NCBI RefSeq assembly: GCF_000526915.1
Contig: NZ_JAGZ01000004.1
Coordinates: forward strand, 124,001 to 188,000
Direction of reading: 5' to 3'
Length of the DNA stretch: 64,000 nucleotides
Source: Mycobacterium genavense ATCC 51234
Lineage (GTDB): Bacteria > Actinomycetota > Actinomycetes > Mycobacteriales > Mycobacteriaceae
The notes under the pieces were generated by a model. The model did not search any database. It saw only the letters and a program-made list of their open reading frames with translations, and was not told where the DNA came from. Positions 9,427-20,310 of the stretch are shown one piece after another (the first letter of the stretch is position 1; every line of letters starts with the position of its first letter). The position numbers and the translations under genes were made by a program.

Positions 9427-10332
9427 GTGCGTAGCGAAGGTGACACCTGGGACATCACGACAAGCGTCGGCTCGACCGCGCTTTTTGTAGCGACCGCTCG
9501 GGCGTTGGAGGCGCAAAAGCCCGACCCGCTGGCCGTCGACCCGTATGCGGAGATGTTCTGCCGGGCCGCGGGTGGCTCGTCGGCGGACGTGCTGGACGGA
9601 AAGGAACCCGACCACCCGCTCAAGAGCGCCGAATTCGGCGATCACTTCGTCAACTTCCAGGGCGCCCGCACGAAGTACTTCGACGAGTACTTCCTACGGG
9701 CCGCCGACGCCGGCGTGCGGCAGGTCGTCCTGCTGGCGGCCGGACTCGACTCGCGCGCCTACCGGCTGGACTGGCCCGCCGCCACGACGATCTTCGAGCT
9801 GGACCGTCCCCAGGTCCTCGATTTCAAGCGTGAGGTGCTCGCCGACCACGGCGACCAGCCCCGCGCCGAGCGCCGGGAGATCGCCGTCGATCTGCGCGAG
9901 GACTGGCCACAAGCGTTGCGCGACAGCGGCTTCGACCCCGCCAAGCCGTCGGCGTGGATTGCCGAGGGTTTGCTGATCTATCTACCCGCCGCCGCGCAGG
10001 AGCAGCTGTACACCGGCATCGACGGCCTGGCTGGACACGGTAGCCATGTCGCCGTCGAAGACGGCGCACCACTGCAGCCCGACGAATTCGAGGCCGCCGT
10101 CGCCGAAGAGCGTGCGGCCGCGGCCCAGGGCGACAAGCGGCTGTTTTTCCAGTTGGTCTACAACGAGCAACACGCCCCGGCCACCGAATGGCTTGCCGCG
10201 CACGGCTGGAACGCGGTCGGTACCCCGTTGGCCGACTACCTGCGCCAGGTCGGCCGCCCGGTCCCCGGGCCGGAGACCGAGGCCGGCCCGATGATCGCCC
10301 GCAACACCCTGGTGAGTGCCGTCCGGGCATGA
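9427..10332 (+). CDS. Class I SAM-dependent methyltransferase (Rv0281-like)
   Basis: 301-residue member of the mycobacterial leucine-carboxyl-methyltransferase-like (UPF0677) family. Visible motifs are [12 protein letters not shown] at the N-terminus, [15 protein letters not shown] (SAM-binding loop), the acidic EXD motif in FELDRP, and [11 protein letters not shown] 9427 gives the family N-terminus VRSEGDTWD; a longer in-frame start at 9343 only adds low-complexity sequence. It lies between the PPE gene and the ESX-3 promoter as in M. tuberculosis. Methyl acceptor unknown. Confidence 0.88.
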   Translation: MRSEGDTWDITTSVGSTALFVATARALEAQKPDPLAVDPYAEMFCRAAGGSSADVLDGKEPDHPLKSAEFGDHFVNFQGARTKYFDEYFLRAADAGVRQVVLLAAGLDSRAYRLDWPAATTIFELDRPQVLDFKREVLADHGDQPRAERREIAVDLREDWPQALRDSGFDPAKPSAWIAEGLLIYLPAAAQEQLYTGIDGLAGHGSHVAVEDGAPLQPDEFEAAVAEERAAAAQGDKRLFFQLVYNEQHAPATEWLAAHGWNAVGTPLADYLRQVGRPVPGPETEAGPMIARNTLVSAVRA

Positions 10333-10354
10333 CGCGGTAAAGCCTTTCCATCGG

Positions 10355-10454
10355 GTTGATGCGGGCCAGCGCGAACAGCGCGGTGGCGGCCGTGTCGGCC
10401 CTGCCGGAGCTTGCGACCAACCCCGTCGTGGATGGGACCTGGGCGGCCACGAAA
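10355..10454 (+). pseudogene. Fossil of a PPE gene N-terminal domain
   Basis: About 100 bp matches the middle of a PPE domain. Codons read LMRASANSAVAA, then after a gap LPELATNPVVDGTWAATK, which aligns with LMRASARSAAAAA and LAELATNHAVHGVLMATN of the PPE at 7720. Roughly 40 bp that should lie between are missing and neither start nor PPE end is present. It lies between the methyltransferase and the ESX-3 promoter. The rest of 10333-10742 shows no gene I can support. Confidence 0.7.
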
Positions 10455-10742
10455 CCCCGAGCGGGAACTTTTCCGGCCCAATAGCCGACTAGCTTCTTGC
10501 CTGCTCGTTGCGCCGCCCCGGCCCAGGCGGTCGCTCGAGTATTCCGATCGGTGAAGGAGTCGCTGTCATGACTGCACCGGTTCGGAGTGGGGTGCCGGCC
10601 CAGCTGCCGTCGGGGATTTGCTGGATACCTCCGCAGAAACATGGTAGGACTGGTGCGTCGCACCCCGTCACGCGGCGGCGTACGGGCGCGGCGGCTGGGG
10701 TCCCCAGGCGTGCGATGGATCCCGGTGTGCGCCGCGGATTGC

Positions 10743-10763
10743 TAATGAAAACGATTTTCAGTA
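10743..10763 (+). promoter_or_regulatory. Zur-type zinc box upstream of eccA3
   Basis: Perfect inverted repeat TGAAAA (10746-10751) and TTTTCA (10755-10760) around CGA, with TA repeated symmetrically one base outside each arm. The position, about 240 bp before eccA3, and the form agree with the Zur operator that represses ESX-3 in zinc-replete M. tuberculosis. Confidence 0.85.
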
Positions 10764-10922
10764 AGGTTGGCTGCTTAGCGGCCACTGACAGTGGGCTGCC
10801 AATGTCCTTGCACTTCTACCTAAGGGTGAACTCGGGGCGAATGATCGACAAAGGGACTCCCGGTCGCGGTGCCGGAACGAGGGCAAAAGTCACGAGGAGA
10901 CGGCTGCCGAGCGCCTCGACAG

Positions 10923-10941
10923 TTAGCTTATGCAATGCTAA
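10923..10941 (+). promoter_or_regulatory. IdeR-type iron box upstream of eccA3
   Basis: 19-mer TTAGCTTATGCAATGCTAA matches the IdeR consensus TTAGGTTAGGCTAACCTAA at 14 of 19 positions and is itself a dyad (AGTTAGC and GCTAACT). ESX-3 is known to be repressed by iron-loaded IdeR in M. tuberculosis through a box at this place. Confidence 0.8.
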
Positions 10942-10952
10942 CTTCAGGCGAA

Positions 10953-10971
10953 TTAGGTTAGGGGAGACTAC
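10953..10971 (+). promoter_or_regulatory. Second IdeR-like half-conserved box next to the eccA3 start
   Basis: TTAGGTTAGGGGAGACTAC matches the IdeR consensus at 14 of 19 positions; the left half is perfect and the right half is weak. It contains the GGGGAG ribosome site that precedes ATG 10976. It may be a second IdeR contact or chance; the first box is the stronger call. Confidence 0.4.
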
Positions 10972-10985
10972 CTAGATGGAAAGAG

Positions 10986-12845
10986 TTGGCCGTAGAACGC
11001 GGTGATACGGGCATGCTCGCAGCTCAACCCACGATTTCTGGACGGAGTAGCAAGGTCGACGGCGACATAGTGAGCCGGTTCGCCACCTGTTGCCGAGCGC
11101 TGGGAATCGCGGTCTACGACCGGAAGCGGCCCGCGGACCTGCCGGCCGCACGGTCGGGTTTCACCGAGTTGACCCGCGTCGCCCACGACCAGTGCGACGC
11201 ATGGACCGGACTGGCGGCCGCCGGCGACGTATCGCTGCGCGCGCTCGAGGCGGTTTCGTGCACCGCGGCCACCGCGGGCGTGCTGCAGCGACAGGTCGAC
11301 TTGGCGCCGGGCGCCCTGGGCTTCCGCTACGACAGCGGGCTGTATCTACAGTTCCGCGCCGCCAGCCCCGACGAATTCCACCTCGCCTTCGCGGCGGCCC
11401 TGGCAACGGCCGGGCGGTTTGCCGAGGCCGATGAGATCGTCGCCGGGCTCACCGCGCGCCGCCCGAGTTGGCGTGAGGCGCGCTGGGTCTCCGTCGTCAT
11501 CAACTACCGCGCCGAGCGGTGGTCGGACGTCGTCAAGTTGCTGACCCCGATCGTCAACGACGCCGAGCTGGACGCGGCGTACGCCCACGCGGCCAGGATC
11601 GCCCTCGGCACCGCGCTGGCCCGGCTGGGCTTGTTCGCCCCCGCGCTGTCCTACCTCGAGGAACCCGAAGGCCCGGTCGAGGTCGCCACCGTCGACGGGA
11701 CACTGGCCAAGGGGCTGGTGCTGCGGGCGCACGTCGACGAGGAGTCGGCGAGCGAGGTGCTGCAGGACCTGTATGCCGCGCATCCCGGGAACGAGCAGGT
11801 CGAACAGGCCCTGACCGACACCAGTTTCGGGATCGTGACCACCAATGCGGCCCGCATCGAGGCCCGCACCGATCCGTGGGATCCGGAAACCGAGCCCAGC
11901 GCCGAGGATTTCGTCGATCCCGCCGCCCACGAACGCAAGTCCGTGCTGCTGCACGAGGCGGAGCGCCAGCTCGCCGAGTTCATCGGGTTGGAAGAGGTGA
12001 AGAACCAGGTCTCGCGGCTCAAGAGCTCGGTGGCCATGGAGCTGGTGCGCAAGCAGCGCGGACTGCAGGTCGCCCAGCGCGCCCACCACCTGGTGTTCGC
12101 CGGACCGCCCGGAACCGGTAAGACCACGATCGCGCGCGTGGTCGCCAAAATCTATTGCGGTCTGGGCTTATTGAAGAAGGAAAACATCCGCGAGGTGCAC
12201 CGCGCCGACCTGATCGGGCAGCACATCGGTGAGACCGAGGCCAAGACCAACGCCATCATCGACAGCGCACTGGACGGGGTGTTGTTCCTCGACGAGGCCT
12301 ACGCCCTGGTCGCGACCGGCGCCAAGAACGACTTCGGGCTGGTGGCCATCGACACGCTGCTGGCCCGCATGGAAAACGATCGTGACCGGCTGGTGGTGAT
12401 CATCGCCGGTTACCGGGCGGATCTGGACAAGTTCCTGGACACCAACGAGGGTCTGCGGTCGCGGTTCACCCGCAACATCACCTTCCCGTCGTACAACTCC
12501 CATGAGCTGGTGGAGATCGCGCGCAAGATGGCCGAACAGCGTGACAGCGTTTTCGAGCAGTCCGCGCTCGACCACATGGACGAGTTGTTCGAGAAATTGG
12601 CGACCGCCACGACGCCCGACTCCAACGGGGTGGAACGGCGCAGCCTGGACATCGCGGGTAACGGCCGCTTCGTCCGAAACATCGTCGAGCGTTCCGAGGA
12701 GGAGCGCGAATACCGGTTAGACCATTCCGAACAGGCGGGAACCGGTCCGTTCACCGATGAGGAGCTGATGACGATCACCGACCGAGATGTCAGTAATTCG
12801 GTAGAGCCGCTGCTGCGCGGCCTGGGGCTCTCGGTGCCGTCATGA
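10986..12845 (+). CDS. eccA3: ESX-3 AAA+ ATPase EccA3
   Basis: Cytosolic CbxX/CfqX-type AAA+ ATPase of the ESX-3 secretion system. The N-terminal half (about 1-290) is the helical TPR domain; the AAA domain has Walker A GPPGTGKTT near 374 and Walker B VLFLDEA near 431. EccA is thought to act on substrate-chaperone complexes. The start is unclear: the frame opens at TTG 10986, an ATG is at 11013, and the best ribosome site (GGGGAG) precedes ATG 10976 in another frame that stops at once, so a base may be missing there. M. tuberculosis EccA3 is about 631 residues. It overlaps eccB3 by four bases and sits under Zur- and IdeR-type boxes. Confidence 0.95.
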   Translation: MAVERGDTGMLAAQPTISGRSSKVDGDIVSRFATCCRALGIAVYDRKRPADLPAARSGFTELTRVAHDQCDAWTGLAAAGDVSLRALEAVSCTAATAGVLQRQVDLAPGALGFRYDSGLYLQFRAASPDEFHLAFAAALATAGRFAEADEIVAGLTARRPSWREARWVSVVINYRAERWSDVVKLLTPIVNDAELDAAYAHAARIALGTALARLGLFAPALSYLEEPEGPVEVATVDGTLAKGLVLRAHVDEESASEVLQDLYAAHPGNEQVEQALTDTSFGIVTTNAARIEARTDPWDPETEPSAEDFVDPAAHERKSVLLHEAERQLAEFIGLEEVKNQVSRLKSSVAMELVRKQRGLQVAQRAHHLVFAGPPGTGKTTIARVVAKIYCGLGLLKKENIREVHRADLIGQHIGETEAKTNAIIDSALDGVLFLDEAYALVATGAKNDFGLVAIDTLLARMENDRDRLVVIIAGYRADLDKFLDTNEGLRSRFTRNITFPSYNSHELVEIARKMAEQRDSVFEQSALDHMDELFEKLATATTPDSNGVERRSLDIAGNGRFVRNIVERSEEEREYRLDHSEQAGTGPFTDEELMTITDRDVSNSVEPLLRGLGLSVPS

Positions 12846-14443
12846 CGACCCCGGAGCCGGCCGATGAACGCCGTTCGTTTTCCTCGCGTACCCCCGTGAA
12901 CGACAATCCCGACCAGGTGGTCTACCGCCGCGGGTTCGTCACCCGCCACCAGGTGACCGGCTGGCGCTTCGTGATGCGCCGCATCGCCTCCGGAATTGCC
13001 TTGCACGACACCAGGATGCTGGTCGACCCGCTGCGCACCCAGTCGCGTGCGGTGCTGATGGGTGTCTTGATTCTGATCACCGGCCTGGCGGGTTGCTTCG
13101 TGTTCTCGCTGATCCGGTCCAACGGTCAGGCGGGCAACAACGCGGTGCTCGCCGATTGGGACACCGCCGCACTGTATGTGCGGATCGGGGACCAACTGCA
13201 CCCGGTGCTCAACCTGACCTCGGCCCGGCTGATCGCCGGCAAGCCGGTCAACCCGACCACGGTGAAAAGCAGTGAACTGGACCGCTTTCCGCGCGGAAAC
13301 CTGATCGGCATTCCGGGCGCACCAGAACGCATGGTGCAGAACACATCTCGTGACGCGAACTGGACGGTGTGCGACACCGTCAGTGAGGCGGCCCAGGGTT
13401 CGCACGCCGTGCACAGCACCGGCGTCACCGTGATCGCCGGCACCCCCGACAGCGGTGGTACACGTGCGGCCGCCATCGCCCCGGCTGACGCGGTCCTCGT
13501 CGAGTTCACCGGCGACAAGGGCACCAGCACCTGGCTGCTGTGGAACGGCAAGCGCAGCCAGGTCGACCTGGCCAACCACGCAATCACCAACGCGCTGGGG
13601 TTGGGTGCCGACGTGCCCGCACCGCGGCCCATCGCTGCCGGGCTGTTCAACGCGATCCCCGAAGCGCCTTCGCTTTCCGCCCCGGCCATCCCGAATGCCG
13701 GCGCTCCGGCGGCCTACCCGGTCCCGGCGCCGATCGGCGCGGTCGTGACGTCCTATGGCGTCGACCCGGGCAACCTGCGCTACTACGCGGTGCTGCCGGA
13801 TGGCCTGCAACCGATCTCGCCGGTGCTTGCCGCGGTCTTGCGTAACACCAATTCCCATGGCCTGGACCAACCCCCGCGGCTCGGCGCTGACGAGGTGGCC
13901 AAGCTCCCGGTGTCGCGGACGCTGGACACCACCCGCTTCCCCGACCGCCAGGTCACCCTCGTCGACGCGGCCAAGAATCCCGTCGCCTGCGCGTACTGGA
14001 GCAAGCCGGCCGGGGCCGCGAGCAGCTCGTTGAGCCTGCTCGCCGGTTCCGCGCTGCCGGTGCCGGACGCGGTTCGCACCGTGAACCTGATCGGTGGCGG
14101 CACCCAAGGGATCGCCACCCGAGTCGCCCTGGCACCGGGCACCGGCTACTTCGCCCAGAGTGTCGGTGGCGGCGCCACCTCGCCGGGTGCCGGCGCGCTG
14201 TTCTGGGTGTCCGACACCGGAGTTCGCTACGGCATCGACAACGAAACCGAGAACGCCGGACACGGCAAAACTGTTGAGGCCCTTGGCTTGACACCACCCC
14301 CCGTTCCCATTCCCTGGTCGATGCTGTCGCTGTTCGCGACGGGCCCGACGCTCTCGCGCGCCGACGCGTTACTTGCCCACGACGGCCTGGCGCCCGACAG
14401 CAAGCCGGACGTCCGGTGTCGGCCCGAAGGAGGACCCCGATGA
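12842..14443 (+). CDS. eccB3: ESX-3 membrane component EccB3
   Basis: 533-residue core component of the ESX-3 inner-membrane complex. A cytoplasmic N-terminus with [19 protein letters not shown] precedes one transmembrane helix at about 73-95 ([20 protein letters not shown]); the remainder is the large periplasmic domain with the usual repeats and a Cys pair (Cys178, Cys381 region). M. tuberculosis EccB3 is 538 residues. ATGA overlap couples it to eccA3, and its TGA overlaps the eccC3 ATG. The last ten residues differ from the reference as I remember it, so a small shift at the very end is possible. Confidence 0.95.
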   Translation: MTTPEPADERRSFSSRTPVNDNPDQVVYRRGFVTRHQVTGWRFVMRRIASGIALHDTRMLVDPLRTQSRAVLMGVLILITGLAGCFVFSLIRSNGQAGNNAVLADWDTAALYVRIGDQLHPVLNLTSARLIAGKPVNPTTVKSSELDRFPRGNLIGIPGAPERMVQNTSRDANWTVCDTVSEAAQGSHAVHSTGVTVIAGTPDSGGTRAAAIAPADAVLVEFTGDKGTSTWLLWNGKRSQVDLANHAITNALGLGADVPAPRPIAAGLFNAIPEAPSLSAPAIPNAGAPAAYPVPAPIGAVVTSYGVDPGNLRYYAVLPDGLQPISPVLAAVLRNTNSHGLDQPPRLGADEVAKLPVSRTLDTTRFPDRQVTLVDAAKNPVACAYWSKPAGAASSSLSLLAGSALPVPDAVRTVNLIGGGTQGIATRVALAPGTGYFAQSVGGGATSPGAGALFWVSDTGVRYGIDNETENAGHGKTVEALGLTPPPVPIPWSMLSLFATGPTLSRADALLAHDGLAPDSKPDVRCRPEGGPR

Positions 14444-17400
14444 GCCGACTGATCTTCGTAGCCCGCCGACGCCTGGCGCCGCCGAGCATCCGCCAGGGCA
14501 CCATCACCATCGAGGCGCCCCCCGAGCTGCCCCGGGTGATTCCGCCGTCGTTCCTGCGCCGTGCCATGCCCTACGTGCTGGTGATCCTGATCGTCGGCAT
14601 GATCGTGGCGCTGGTCGCCACCGGGATGCGGGTGATCTCGCCGCAGACGCTGTTCTTCCCGTTCGTGTTGCTGCTGGCCGCAACCGCGCTCTATCGCGGC
14701 AACGACAACAAGATGCGCACCGAGGAGGTCGACGCCGAACGCGCCGACTACCTGCGCTACCTGTCGGTGGTTCGGGACAACATCCGCACCCAGGCAGCCC
14801 AGCAGCGCGCCGCGGCGCAGTGGTCGCATCCCGAGCCGTCGGCACTGGCAACGGTGCCCGGATCCCGCCGCCAGTGGGAACGCGACCCGCACGATCCCGA
14901 CTTCTTGGTGCTGCGCGGCGGGCGTCACCAGGTTCCGCTGGCCACCGCGGTGCGGGTCGCCGACACCGCCGACGAAATCGATCTGGAACCCGTGTCGCAC
15001 AGCGCATTACGCAGCCTGCTCGACACCCAGCGCACGGTGCGCGATGTGCCGACCGGCATCGACCTGGGCAAGGTCTCCCGGGTCACCGTCCTCGGTGACA
15101 CCGACGAGGTGCAAGGTGCGCTGCGCGCCTGGGTCGCTCAGGCCGTCACCTGGCACGACCCGACGGTGCTGGGGGTGGCGCTGGCTACCCGCGATCCGGA
15201 GAACCGTGACTGGTCGTGGCTGAAGTGGTTGCCCCACATCGACATTCCCGGCGGGGTCGACGGCGTCGGGCCGGCCCGCTTCGTGTCCAACAACGTCGAT
15301 GAACTGATCGCGCTGCTGGGACCGGCGCTGGCCGACCGGCCGGCGTTCACCGGCGGCCCGGCCGACGCGTTGCGGCACCTGCTGATCGTCGTCGACGACC
15401 CCGACTACGACGTGAACGCCTCGGCGCTGGCGATCGGCCGGGCCGGCGTGACCGTCGTGCATCGCAGCACGACATCGCCTCACCGCGAACAGTATTCGGA
15501 TCCGGAAAAGCCGATCCTGCGCATCGCCGACGGGGCCATCCAGCGCTGGCAGACCGGCGGCTGGCAGCCCTTCATCGACAACGCCGACGCGCTCGGCGCC
15601 GACGAGGCGGCGCACCTGGCCCGGCAGTTGTCCCGCTGGGATTCCAACCCCACCTACACCGGCCTGCGTTCGGCGGCTACCCGGGGTCCCACCTTCACCA
15701 CGCTGCTGGGCATTCCGGACGCGTCGCGGCTGGACGTGCCGACGTTGTGGGGGCCGCGTCGCCGCGACGACGAGTTGCGGGTGCCGATCGGGGTCACCGC
15801 GACCGGCGAGCCGCTGTACTTCGACCTCAAGGACGAAGTCGAGGGCGGGATGGGTCCGCACGGCTTGATGATCGGCATGACCGGGTCGGGCAAGTCGCAG
15901 ACCCTGATGTCGATTCTGTTGTCACTGTTGACAACCCACTCGGCTGACCGGCTGATCGTGATCTACGCCGACTTCAAGGGTGAGGCCGGCGCCGATAGCT
16001 TCCGGGACTTCCCGCAGGTGGTCGCGGTGATCTCGAACATGGCCGAGAAGAAGTCGCTGGCCGACCGGTTCGCCGACACGCTGCGTGGCGAGGTCGCTCG
16101 TCGTGAGACCTTGCTGCGCGAGGCCGGCCGCCGGGTGCAGGGCAGCGCGTTCAACTCGGTGGTCGAATACGAGAACGCCATAGCCGCTGGGCATGACCTG
16201 CCCCCGATCCCGACGCTGTTCGTGGTCGCCGACGAGTTCACGCTGATGCTGGCCGACTATCCGGAGTACGCGGAGCTGTTCGACTACGTGGCGCGTAAGG
16301 GCCGCTCGTTCCGCATCCACATCCTGTTCGCGTCGCAGACGCTGGATGTCGGCAAGATCAAGGACATCGACAAGAACACGTCCTACCGCATCGGGTTGAA
16401 GGTGGCCAGTCCCAGCGTTTCTCGCCAGATCATCGGCGTCGACGACGCGTACCACATCGAGTCGGGCAAGGAGCACAAGGGCGTCGGCTTCCTGGTGCCC
16501 GCGCCCGGTGCCGCCCCGATCAAATTCCGCAGCACCTACGTCGACGGTATCTACGAGCCGCCGCGGACCGCGAAAACCCTTGTGGTTCAGTCTGTTCCGC
16601 AGCCCAAGCTGTTCACAGCCGGGCGAGTGGAGCCCGATCAGGGCACGGTGATCACCGGAGCGGATCAGGACGAGTTGGCCGGCCCGCCGCGCAAGCTGAT
16701 CGCCACCATCGGCGAGCAACTGGCGCGCTTCGGGCCGCGGGCACCGCAGCTGTGGCTGCCGCCGCTGGACGAGCCGATCCCGTTGACCACGGTGCTCGAG
16801 CACGCCGGGGTGCCGGAGCGGCAATGGCGCTGGCCGCTCGGTGAGATCGACAAGCCATTCGAGATGCGCCGCGACCCGTTGTTGTTCGACGCCACCTCGG
16901 CGTCCGGCAACATGGTGATCCACGGCGGCGCCAAGTCCGGCAAATCGTCTGCGCTGCAGACATTTATCTTGTCCGCGGCCAGCCTGCACTCGCCGCGTGA
17001 CGTCACCTTCTATTGCCTGGACTACGGCGGCGGCCAGCTGCGTGCGGTGGAGGACCTGGCGCACGTCGGCAGTGTGGCCTCACCGCTGGAGCCCGAGCGC
17101 ATTCGCCGCACCTTCGGCGAGCTCGAGCAACTGCTGCTGTCTCGTCAGCAGCGCGAGGCGTTCCGGGACAAGCAGAGCCTGACGCACGACGACGGCTTCG
17201 GGGAGGTGTTCCTGGTCATCGACAACCTGTACGCCTTCGCCCGGGACAACACCGACCAGTTCAACACGCGTAACCCGTTGCTGGCCAAGGTGACCGAGCT
17301 CGTCAACGTCGGTCTCGCCTACGGCATCCACGTGATCATCACCACCCCGAGCTGGCTGGAGGTGCCATTGGCGATGCGTGACGGCCTCGGCCTGCGTCTC

Positions 17401-18408
17401 GAGCTCAAGCTGCACGACGCGCGGGACAGCAACGTGCGGGTGGTCGGGGCGCTGCGCCGCCCGGCCGACACCGTGCCGGCCGACCAGCCGGGTCGCGGGT
17501 TGACCATGGCCGCCGAGCACTTCCTGTTCGCGGCACCCGAGCTGGACCGGATCGCCGCGATCAATGCCCGCTACCCGGGTGTGGCCGCACCGCCGGTTCG
17601 GCTGCTGCCGACCAATCTGGCTCCGGATGCGCTCGGGCCGCTGTATCGCGGACCCGAACAGGTCGTCATCGGCCAGCGCGAAGAGGACCTGGCGCCGGTC
17701 GTGCTCGACTTCGCCGCGAACCCCTTGCTGATGGTGTTCGGCGACGCCAAGGCGGGTAAAACCACGTTGCTGCGCCACATCATTCGCACCATCCGCGACC
17801 ACTCCACGTCGGATGAGGTGGTGTTCACGGTGCTGGACCGGCGGCTGCATCTCGTCGAGGAACCGCTCTTCGCAGACAACGAGTACACCGCCAACATCGA
17901 CCGGATCATCCCCGCGATGCTCGGGCTGTCCAACATCATCGCGTCGCGCCGCCCGCCGGCCGGTTTGTCGGCCGCGGAGTTGGCCCGGTGGAGCTACCAG
18001 GGCCACACCCACTACCTGATCATCGACGACGTCGACCAGATTCCGGACACGCCGGCGATGAGTGGCCCGTACATCGGGCAGCGGCCATGGGCCAGTCTGA
18101 TTCCGGAGCTGAGCCAGGCCGCCGATCTGGGGCTGCGGGTGATCGTGACGGCGCGGGCCACGGGGTCGGGGCATGCGCTGATGACAAACCCGTTGCTGCG
18201 CCGCTTCAACGACTTGCAGGCAACCACGTTGATGCTGGCGGGTAACCCGCAGGACAGCGGCAAGATCCGCGGCGAGCGATTTGGCCGGTTGCCTGCCGGA
18301 CGGGCAATCCTGTTGGGAGACAGCGAAAGCCCGACGTACGTGCAGTTGGTCAACCCGTTGGTTGGCGAATCTGTGGTAGGAGGAGCCGACGAAGGTTTCG
18401 CCCACTGA
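14440..18408 (+). CDS. eccC3: ESX-3 FtsK/SpoIIIE ATPase EccC3
   Basis: 1322-residue motor ATPase of ESX-3. Two N-terminal transmembrane helices (about 42-62 and 67-85) are followed by a DUF domain and three FtsK/SpoIIIE ATPase domains with P-loops GMTGSGKS (about 479), GGAKSGKS (about 828) and GDAKAGKT (about 1103). The first domain has the Walker B-like FVVADEF. EccC binds C-terminal export signals of Esx substrates and drives secretion. ATG 14440 overlaps the eccB3 stop. The gene is fully open over nearly 4 kb, in contrast to the broken flanking genes. Confidence 0.97.
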   Translation: MSRLIFVARRRLAPPSIRQGTITIEAPPELPRVIPPSFLRRAMPYVLVILIVGMIVALVATGMRVISPQTLFFPFVLLLAATALYRGNDNKMRTEEVDAERADYLRYLSVVRDNIRTQAAQQRAAAQWSHPEPSALATVPGSRRQWERDPHDPDFLVLRGGRHQVPLATAVRVADTADEIDLEPVSHSALRSLLDTQRTVRDVPTGIDLGKVSRVTVLGDTDEVQGALRAWVAQAVTWHDPTVLGVALATRDPENRDWSWLKWLPHIDIPGGVDGVGPARFVSNNVDELIALLGPALADRPAFTGGPADALRHLLIVVDDPDYDVNASALAIGRAGVTVVHRSTTSPHREQYSDPEKPILRIADGAIQRWQTGGWQPFIDNADALGADEAAHLARQLSRWDSNPTYTGLRSAATRGPTFTTLLGIPDASRLDVPTLWGPRRRDDELRVPIGVTATGEPLYFDLKDEVEGGMGPHGLMIGMTGSGKSQTLMSILLSLLTTHSADRLIVIYADFKGEAGADSFRDFPQVVAVISNMAEKKSLADRFADTLRGEVARRETLLREAGRRVQGSAFNSVVEYENAIAAGHDLPPIPTLFVVADEFTLMLADYPEYAELFDYVARKGRSFRIHILFASQTLDVGKIKDIDKNTSYRIGLKVASPSVSRQIIGVDDAYHIESGKEHKGVGFLVPAPGAAPIKFRSTYVDGIYEPPRTAKTLVVQSVPQPKLFTAGRVEPDQGTVITGADQDELAGPPRKLIATIGEQLARFGPRAPQLWLPPLDEPIPLTTVLEHAGVPERQWRWPLGEIDKPFEMRRDPLLFDATSASGNMVIHGGAKSGKSSALQTFILSAASLHSPRDVTFYCLDYGGGQLRAVEDLAHVGSVASPLEPERIRRTFGELEQLLLSRQQREAFRDKQSLTHDDGFGEVFLVIDNLYAFARDNTDQFNTRNPLLAKVTELVNVGLAYGIHVIITTPSWLEVPLAMRDGLGLRLELKLHDARDSNVRVVGALRRPADTVPADQPGRGLTMAAEHFLFAAPELDRIAAINARYPGVAAPPVRLLPTNLAPDALGPLYRGPEQVVIGQREEDLAPVVLDFAANPLLMVFGDAKAGKTTLLRHIIRTIRDHSTSDEVVFTVLDRRLHLVEEPLFADNEYTANIDRIIPAMLGLSNIIASRRPPAGLSAAELARWSYQGHTHYLIIDDVDQIPDTPAMSGPYIGQRPWASLIPELSQAADLGLRVIVTARATGSGHALMTNPLLRRFNDLQATTLMLAGNPQDSGKIRGERFGRLPAGRAILLGDSESPTYVQLVNPLVGESVVGGADEGFAH

Positions 18409-18442
18409 TGGTGATTAGTGAAGCGCAACAAAAGGAGTCACG

Positions 18443-18751
18443 ATGACGTTGCGAGTTGTACCTGAAGGCCTGGCGGCCACCAGTGCGGCGGTGGAGGCGC
18501 TGACCGCGCGGTTGGCAAGCGCACACGCGGCGGCTGCTCCGGCGATCACCGCCGTGGTGCCGCCCGCCGCGGACCCGGTGTCGCTGACGACGGCCGCTGG
18601 GTTCAGCGCCCAGGGCCAGATGCACACGGCGGTGGCCGCCGAGGGCGTCGAGGAGCTGGGCCGCGCCGGTGTCGGCGTGGGCGAAGGCGGGGCAAGCTAT
18701 CTCGCGGGTGACGCCGCGGCGGCCGCCACGTACGGAGTGGCGGGCGGCTGA
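18443..18751 (+). CDS. PE5: PE family protein PE5
   Basis: 102-residue PE protein. It starts [12 protein letters not shown], the PE motif, with AAGG-type ribosome site AAAGGAG eight bases before ATG 18443. It forms a helical hairpin that pairs with a PPE protein, here PPE4, whose gene begins two bases after its stop. PE5 and PPE4 are ESX-3 substrates linked to iron acquisition in M. tuberculosis. Confidence 0.93.
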   Translation: MTLRVVPEGLAATSAAVEALTARLASAHAAAAPAITAVVPPAADPVSLTTAAGFSAQGQMHTAVAAEGVEELGRAGVGVGEGGASYLAGDAAAAATYGVAGG

Positions 18752-18753
18752 GT

Positions 18754-20262
18754 ATGACGGCGCCTATCTGGATGGCTTCTCCGCCGGAGGTGCATTCGGC
18801 GTTGCTGACCATGAGACCGGGGCCGGGGCCGCTGCTGGCGGCCGCCGGTGCCTGGACCTCGCTCAGCGCCGAATACGCCGAGGCGCCAGCCGAACTCAGT
18901 GGGCTGCTGGCAGAAGTACAGGCGGGGGCATGGGAAGGGCCCAGCGCCGAGCAGTATGCGGCCGCGCACATCCCATATCTGGCGTGGCTGATGCAGGCCA
19001 GTGCCGACAGCGCGGGCGTGGCCGCCCAGCACGAGGTCGCCGCGGCGGCCTACACCGGCGCCCTGGCCGCCATGCCGACACTGGCGGAGCTCGCCGCCAA
19101 CCACACCATCCACGGTGTACTCGTCGCGACGAATTTCTTTGGGATCAACACCAGTCCGATCGCGGGCAACGAGGCTGACTACGCCCGGATGTGGGTCCAG
19201 GCCGCCACCACGATGAGCACCTATCAGGTTGTCTCCGATACGGCGCTGGCCGCGACGCCGCAGACCGACCCCGCTCCCAACGTGCTGCGGACCGGGGCCG
19301 AATCCAACAACTTCGCGACGTCGGCCCAGCAGAGTGAATCCACCTTGGGCAACTGGATCGACAATTTGCTGTGGCAGCTGCAGCAGTTCTTCCAGAATCT
19401 CTTCCAGAATTTGCAGGACTTCATCTCGAACCTGATGCGGGATCTGCCCGGCTTCCTGGTGGCCAATGGGCCACTGCTGTTCTTCCTCGCCTACCAGCTG
19501 GTCACCAACCTGCTTGGCTGGCCCACCTGGGGCGCGATCTTGAGCGCACCGTTCGTGATCCCGTTGGTCATCGGCATCGGCGCCTACCTGTACTTGCAGA
19601 GTCCCGCGGAACTGCCCGAGGTTCCCGGCGCGGTGGCGGTGCCGCCGGTTCTGCCCTCCCAAAATCCCTCGATGCCAACGGCGGCGGTCATGACCCCACC
19701 GGCGCCGGCGTCCGCTTCGGCTCCCTCGTCCGCGCCGGCCCCGGCTGCCAGCGCGCCCGCCGCTCCCGCACCGGCGCCGGCCGCGGGGACCTTCGGCTAC
19801 GCGGTGGCCCTGGGCGCCGATCCGGAAACCGGTTTCGGGCCCACACTGGGCGGCCGCAGCGGGATCAAGGCGCCGGCCGCCACCATCCCGGCGGCCGCCG
19901 CGGCGGTACCGGGCCGGGCCGCCGCCGCATGGCGGCGCCGACGCGCCGCCATGCGGGATCACGGCGACGAATTCCTCGACATGAATGTCGATGTCGACCC
20001 CGACTGGGGTGCCAACGAAGAGGAGCTGATGGCAGCCGCGATGGCTTCGGGAAGTGGAGCCGGGCGGTTGGGGTTTGCCGGAACCGCGCGCAAAGACACG
20101 GATCTGCACGCCTCGGGATTGGCCGAGCTGGCCGGCGACGAGTACGGCAGCGGCCCGCGGATGCCGATGGTGCCGGGAACCTGGGACCGCGACGGCGAGC
20201 ACGATGAAGCGGGGGGAGGGGCAAAGACAACTAGATATGTCAGCCAAACATCGAAATCGTAA
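18754..20262 (+). CDS. PPE4: PPE family protein PPE4, PPW subfamily
   Basis: 502-residue PPE protein. The PPE domain (about 1-180) has [11 protein letters not shown] and WEGPSAE; a hydrophobic region at about 230-290 contains likely membrane segments ([16 protein letters not shown] and [15 protein letters not shown]). An Ala/Pro linker precedes the PPW end with LGFAGT and PMVPGTW. It is the partner of PE5 and is probably recognised by EspG3. The last codons and stop lie inside a 24-bp tandem duplication, so its C-terminal residues (SQTSKS) may differ from relatives. Confidence 0.93.
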   Translation: MTAPIWMASPPEVHSALLTMRPGPGPLLAAAGAWTSLSAEYAEAPAELSGLLAEVQAGAWEGPSAEQYAAAHIPYLAWLMQASADSAGVAAQHEVAAAAYTGALAAMPTLAELAANHTIHGVLVATNFFGINTSPIAGNEADYARMWVQAATTMSTYQVVSDTALAATPQTDPAPNVLRTGAESNNFATSAQQSESTLGNWIDNLLWQLQQFFQNLFQNLQDFISNLMRDLPGFLVANGPLLFFLAYQLVTNLLGWPTWGAILSAPFVIPLVIGIGAYLYLQSPAELPEVPGAVAVPPVLPSQNPSMPTAAVMTPPAPASASAPSSAPAPAASAPAAPAPAPAAGTFGYAVALGADPETGFGPTLGGRSGIKAPAATIPAAAAAVPGRAAAAWRRRRAAMRDHGDEFLDMNVDVDPDWGANEEELMAAAMASGSGAGRLGFAGTARKDTDLHASGLAELAGDEYGSGPRMPMVPGTWDRDGEHDEAGGGAKTTRYVSQTSKS

Positions 20263-20299
20263 GGGACAGAAGAGACGAAATCGTAAGGGACAGAAGAGA
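20252..20299. repeat. 24-bp perfect tandem duplication at the PPE4-esxG junction
   Basis: Identical units at 20252-20275 and 20276-20299. Each unit carries the TCG-TAA that ends PPE4 in the first copy and a purine-rich AAGGGACAGAAGAGA stretch that can act as a ribosome site for esxG. The event lengthens the PPE4-esxG spacer by 24 bp without breaking either gene. Confidence 0.97.
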
Positions 20300-20310
20300 A
20301 AGGAAACGCT

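Noticed and set aside
10508..10975. 155-codon frame before eccA3
   Set aside because: Overlaps the Zur and IdeR boxes and has no family features; the MTAPV start recalls a PPE start but the rest does not follow.
12410..14263. 617-codon minus-strand open frame across eccA3 and eccB3
   Set aside because: Antisense to conserved coding sequence; composition (Arg/Gly/Val-rich) is that of a GC-rich shadow frame with no recognisable domain.
17080..18405. 441-codon minus-strand open frame in eccC3
   Set aside because: Shadow of the third ATPase domain; no ribosome site or motif.
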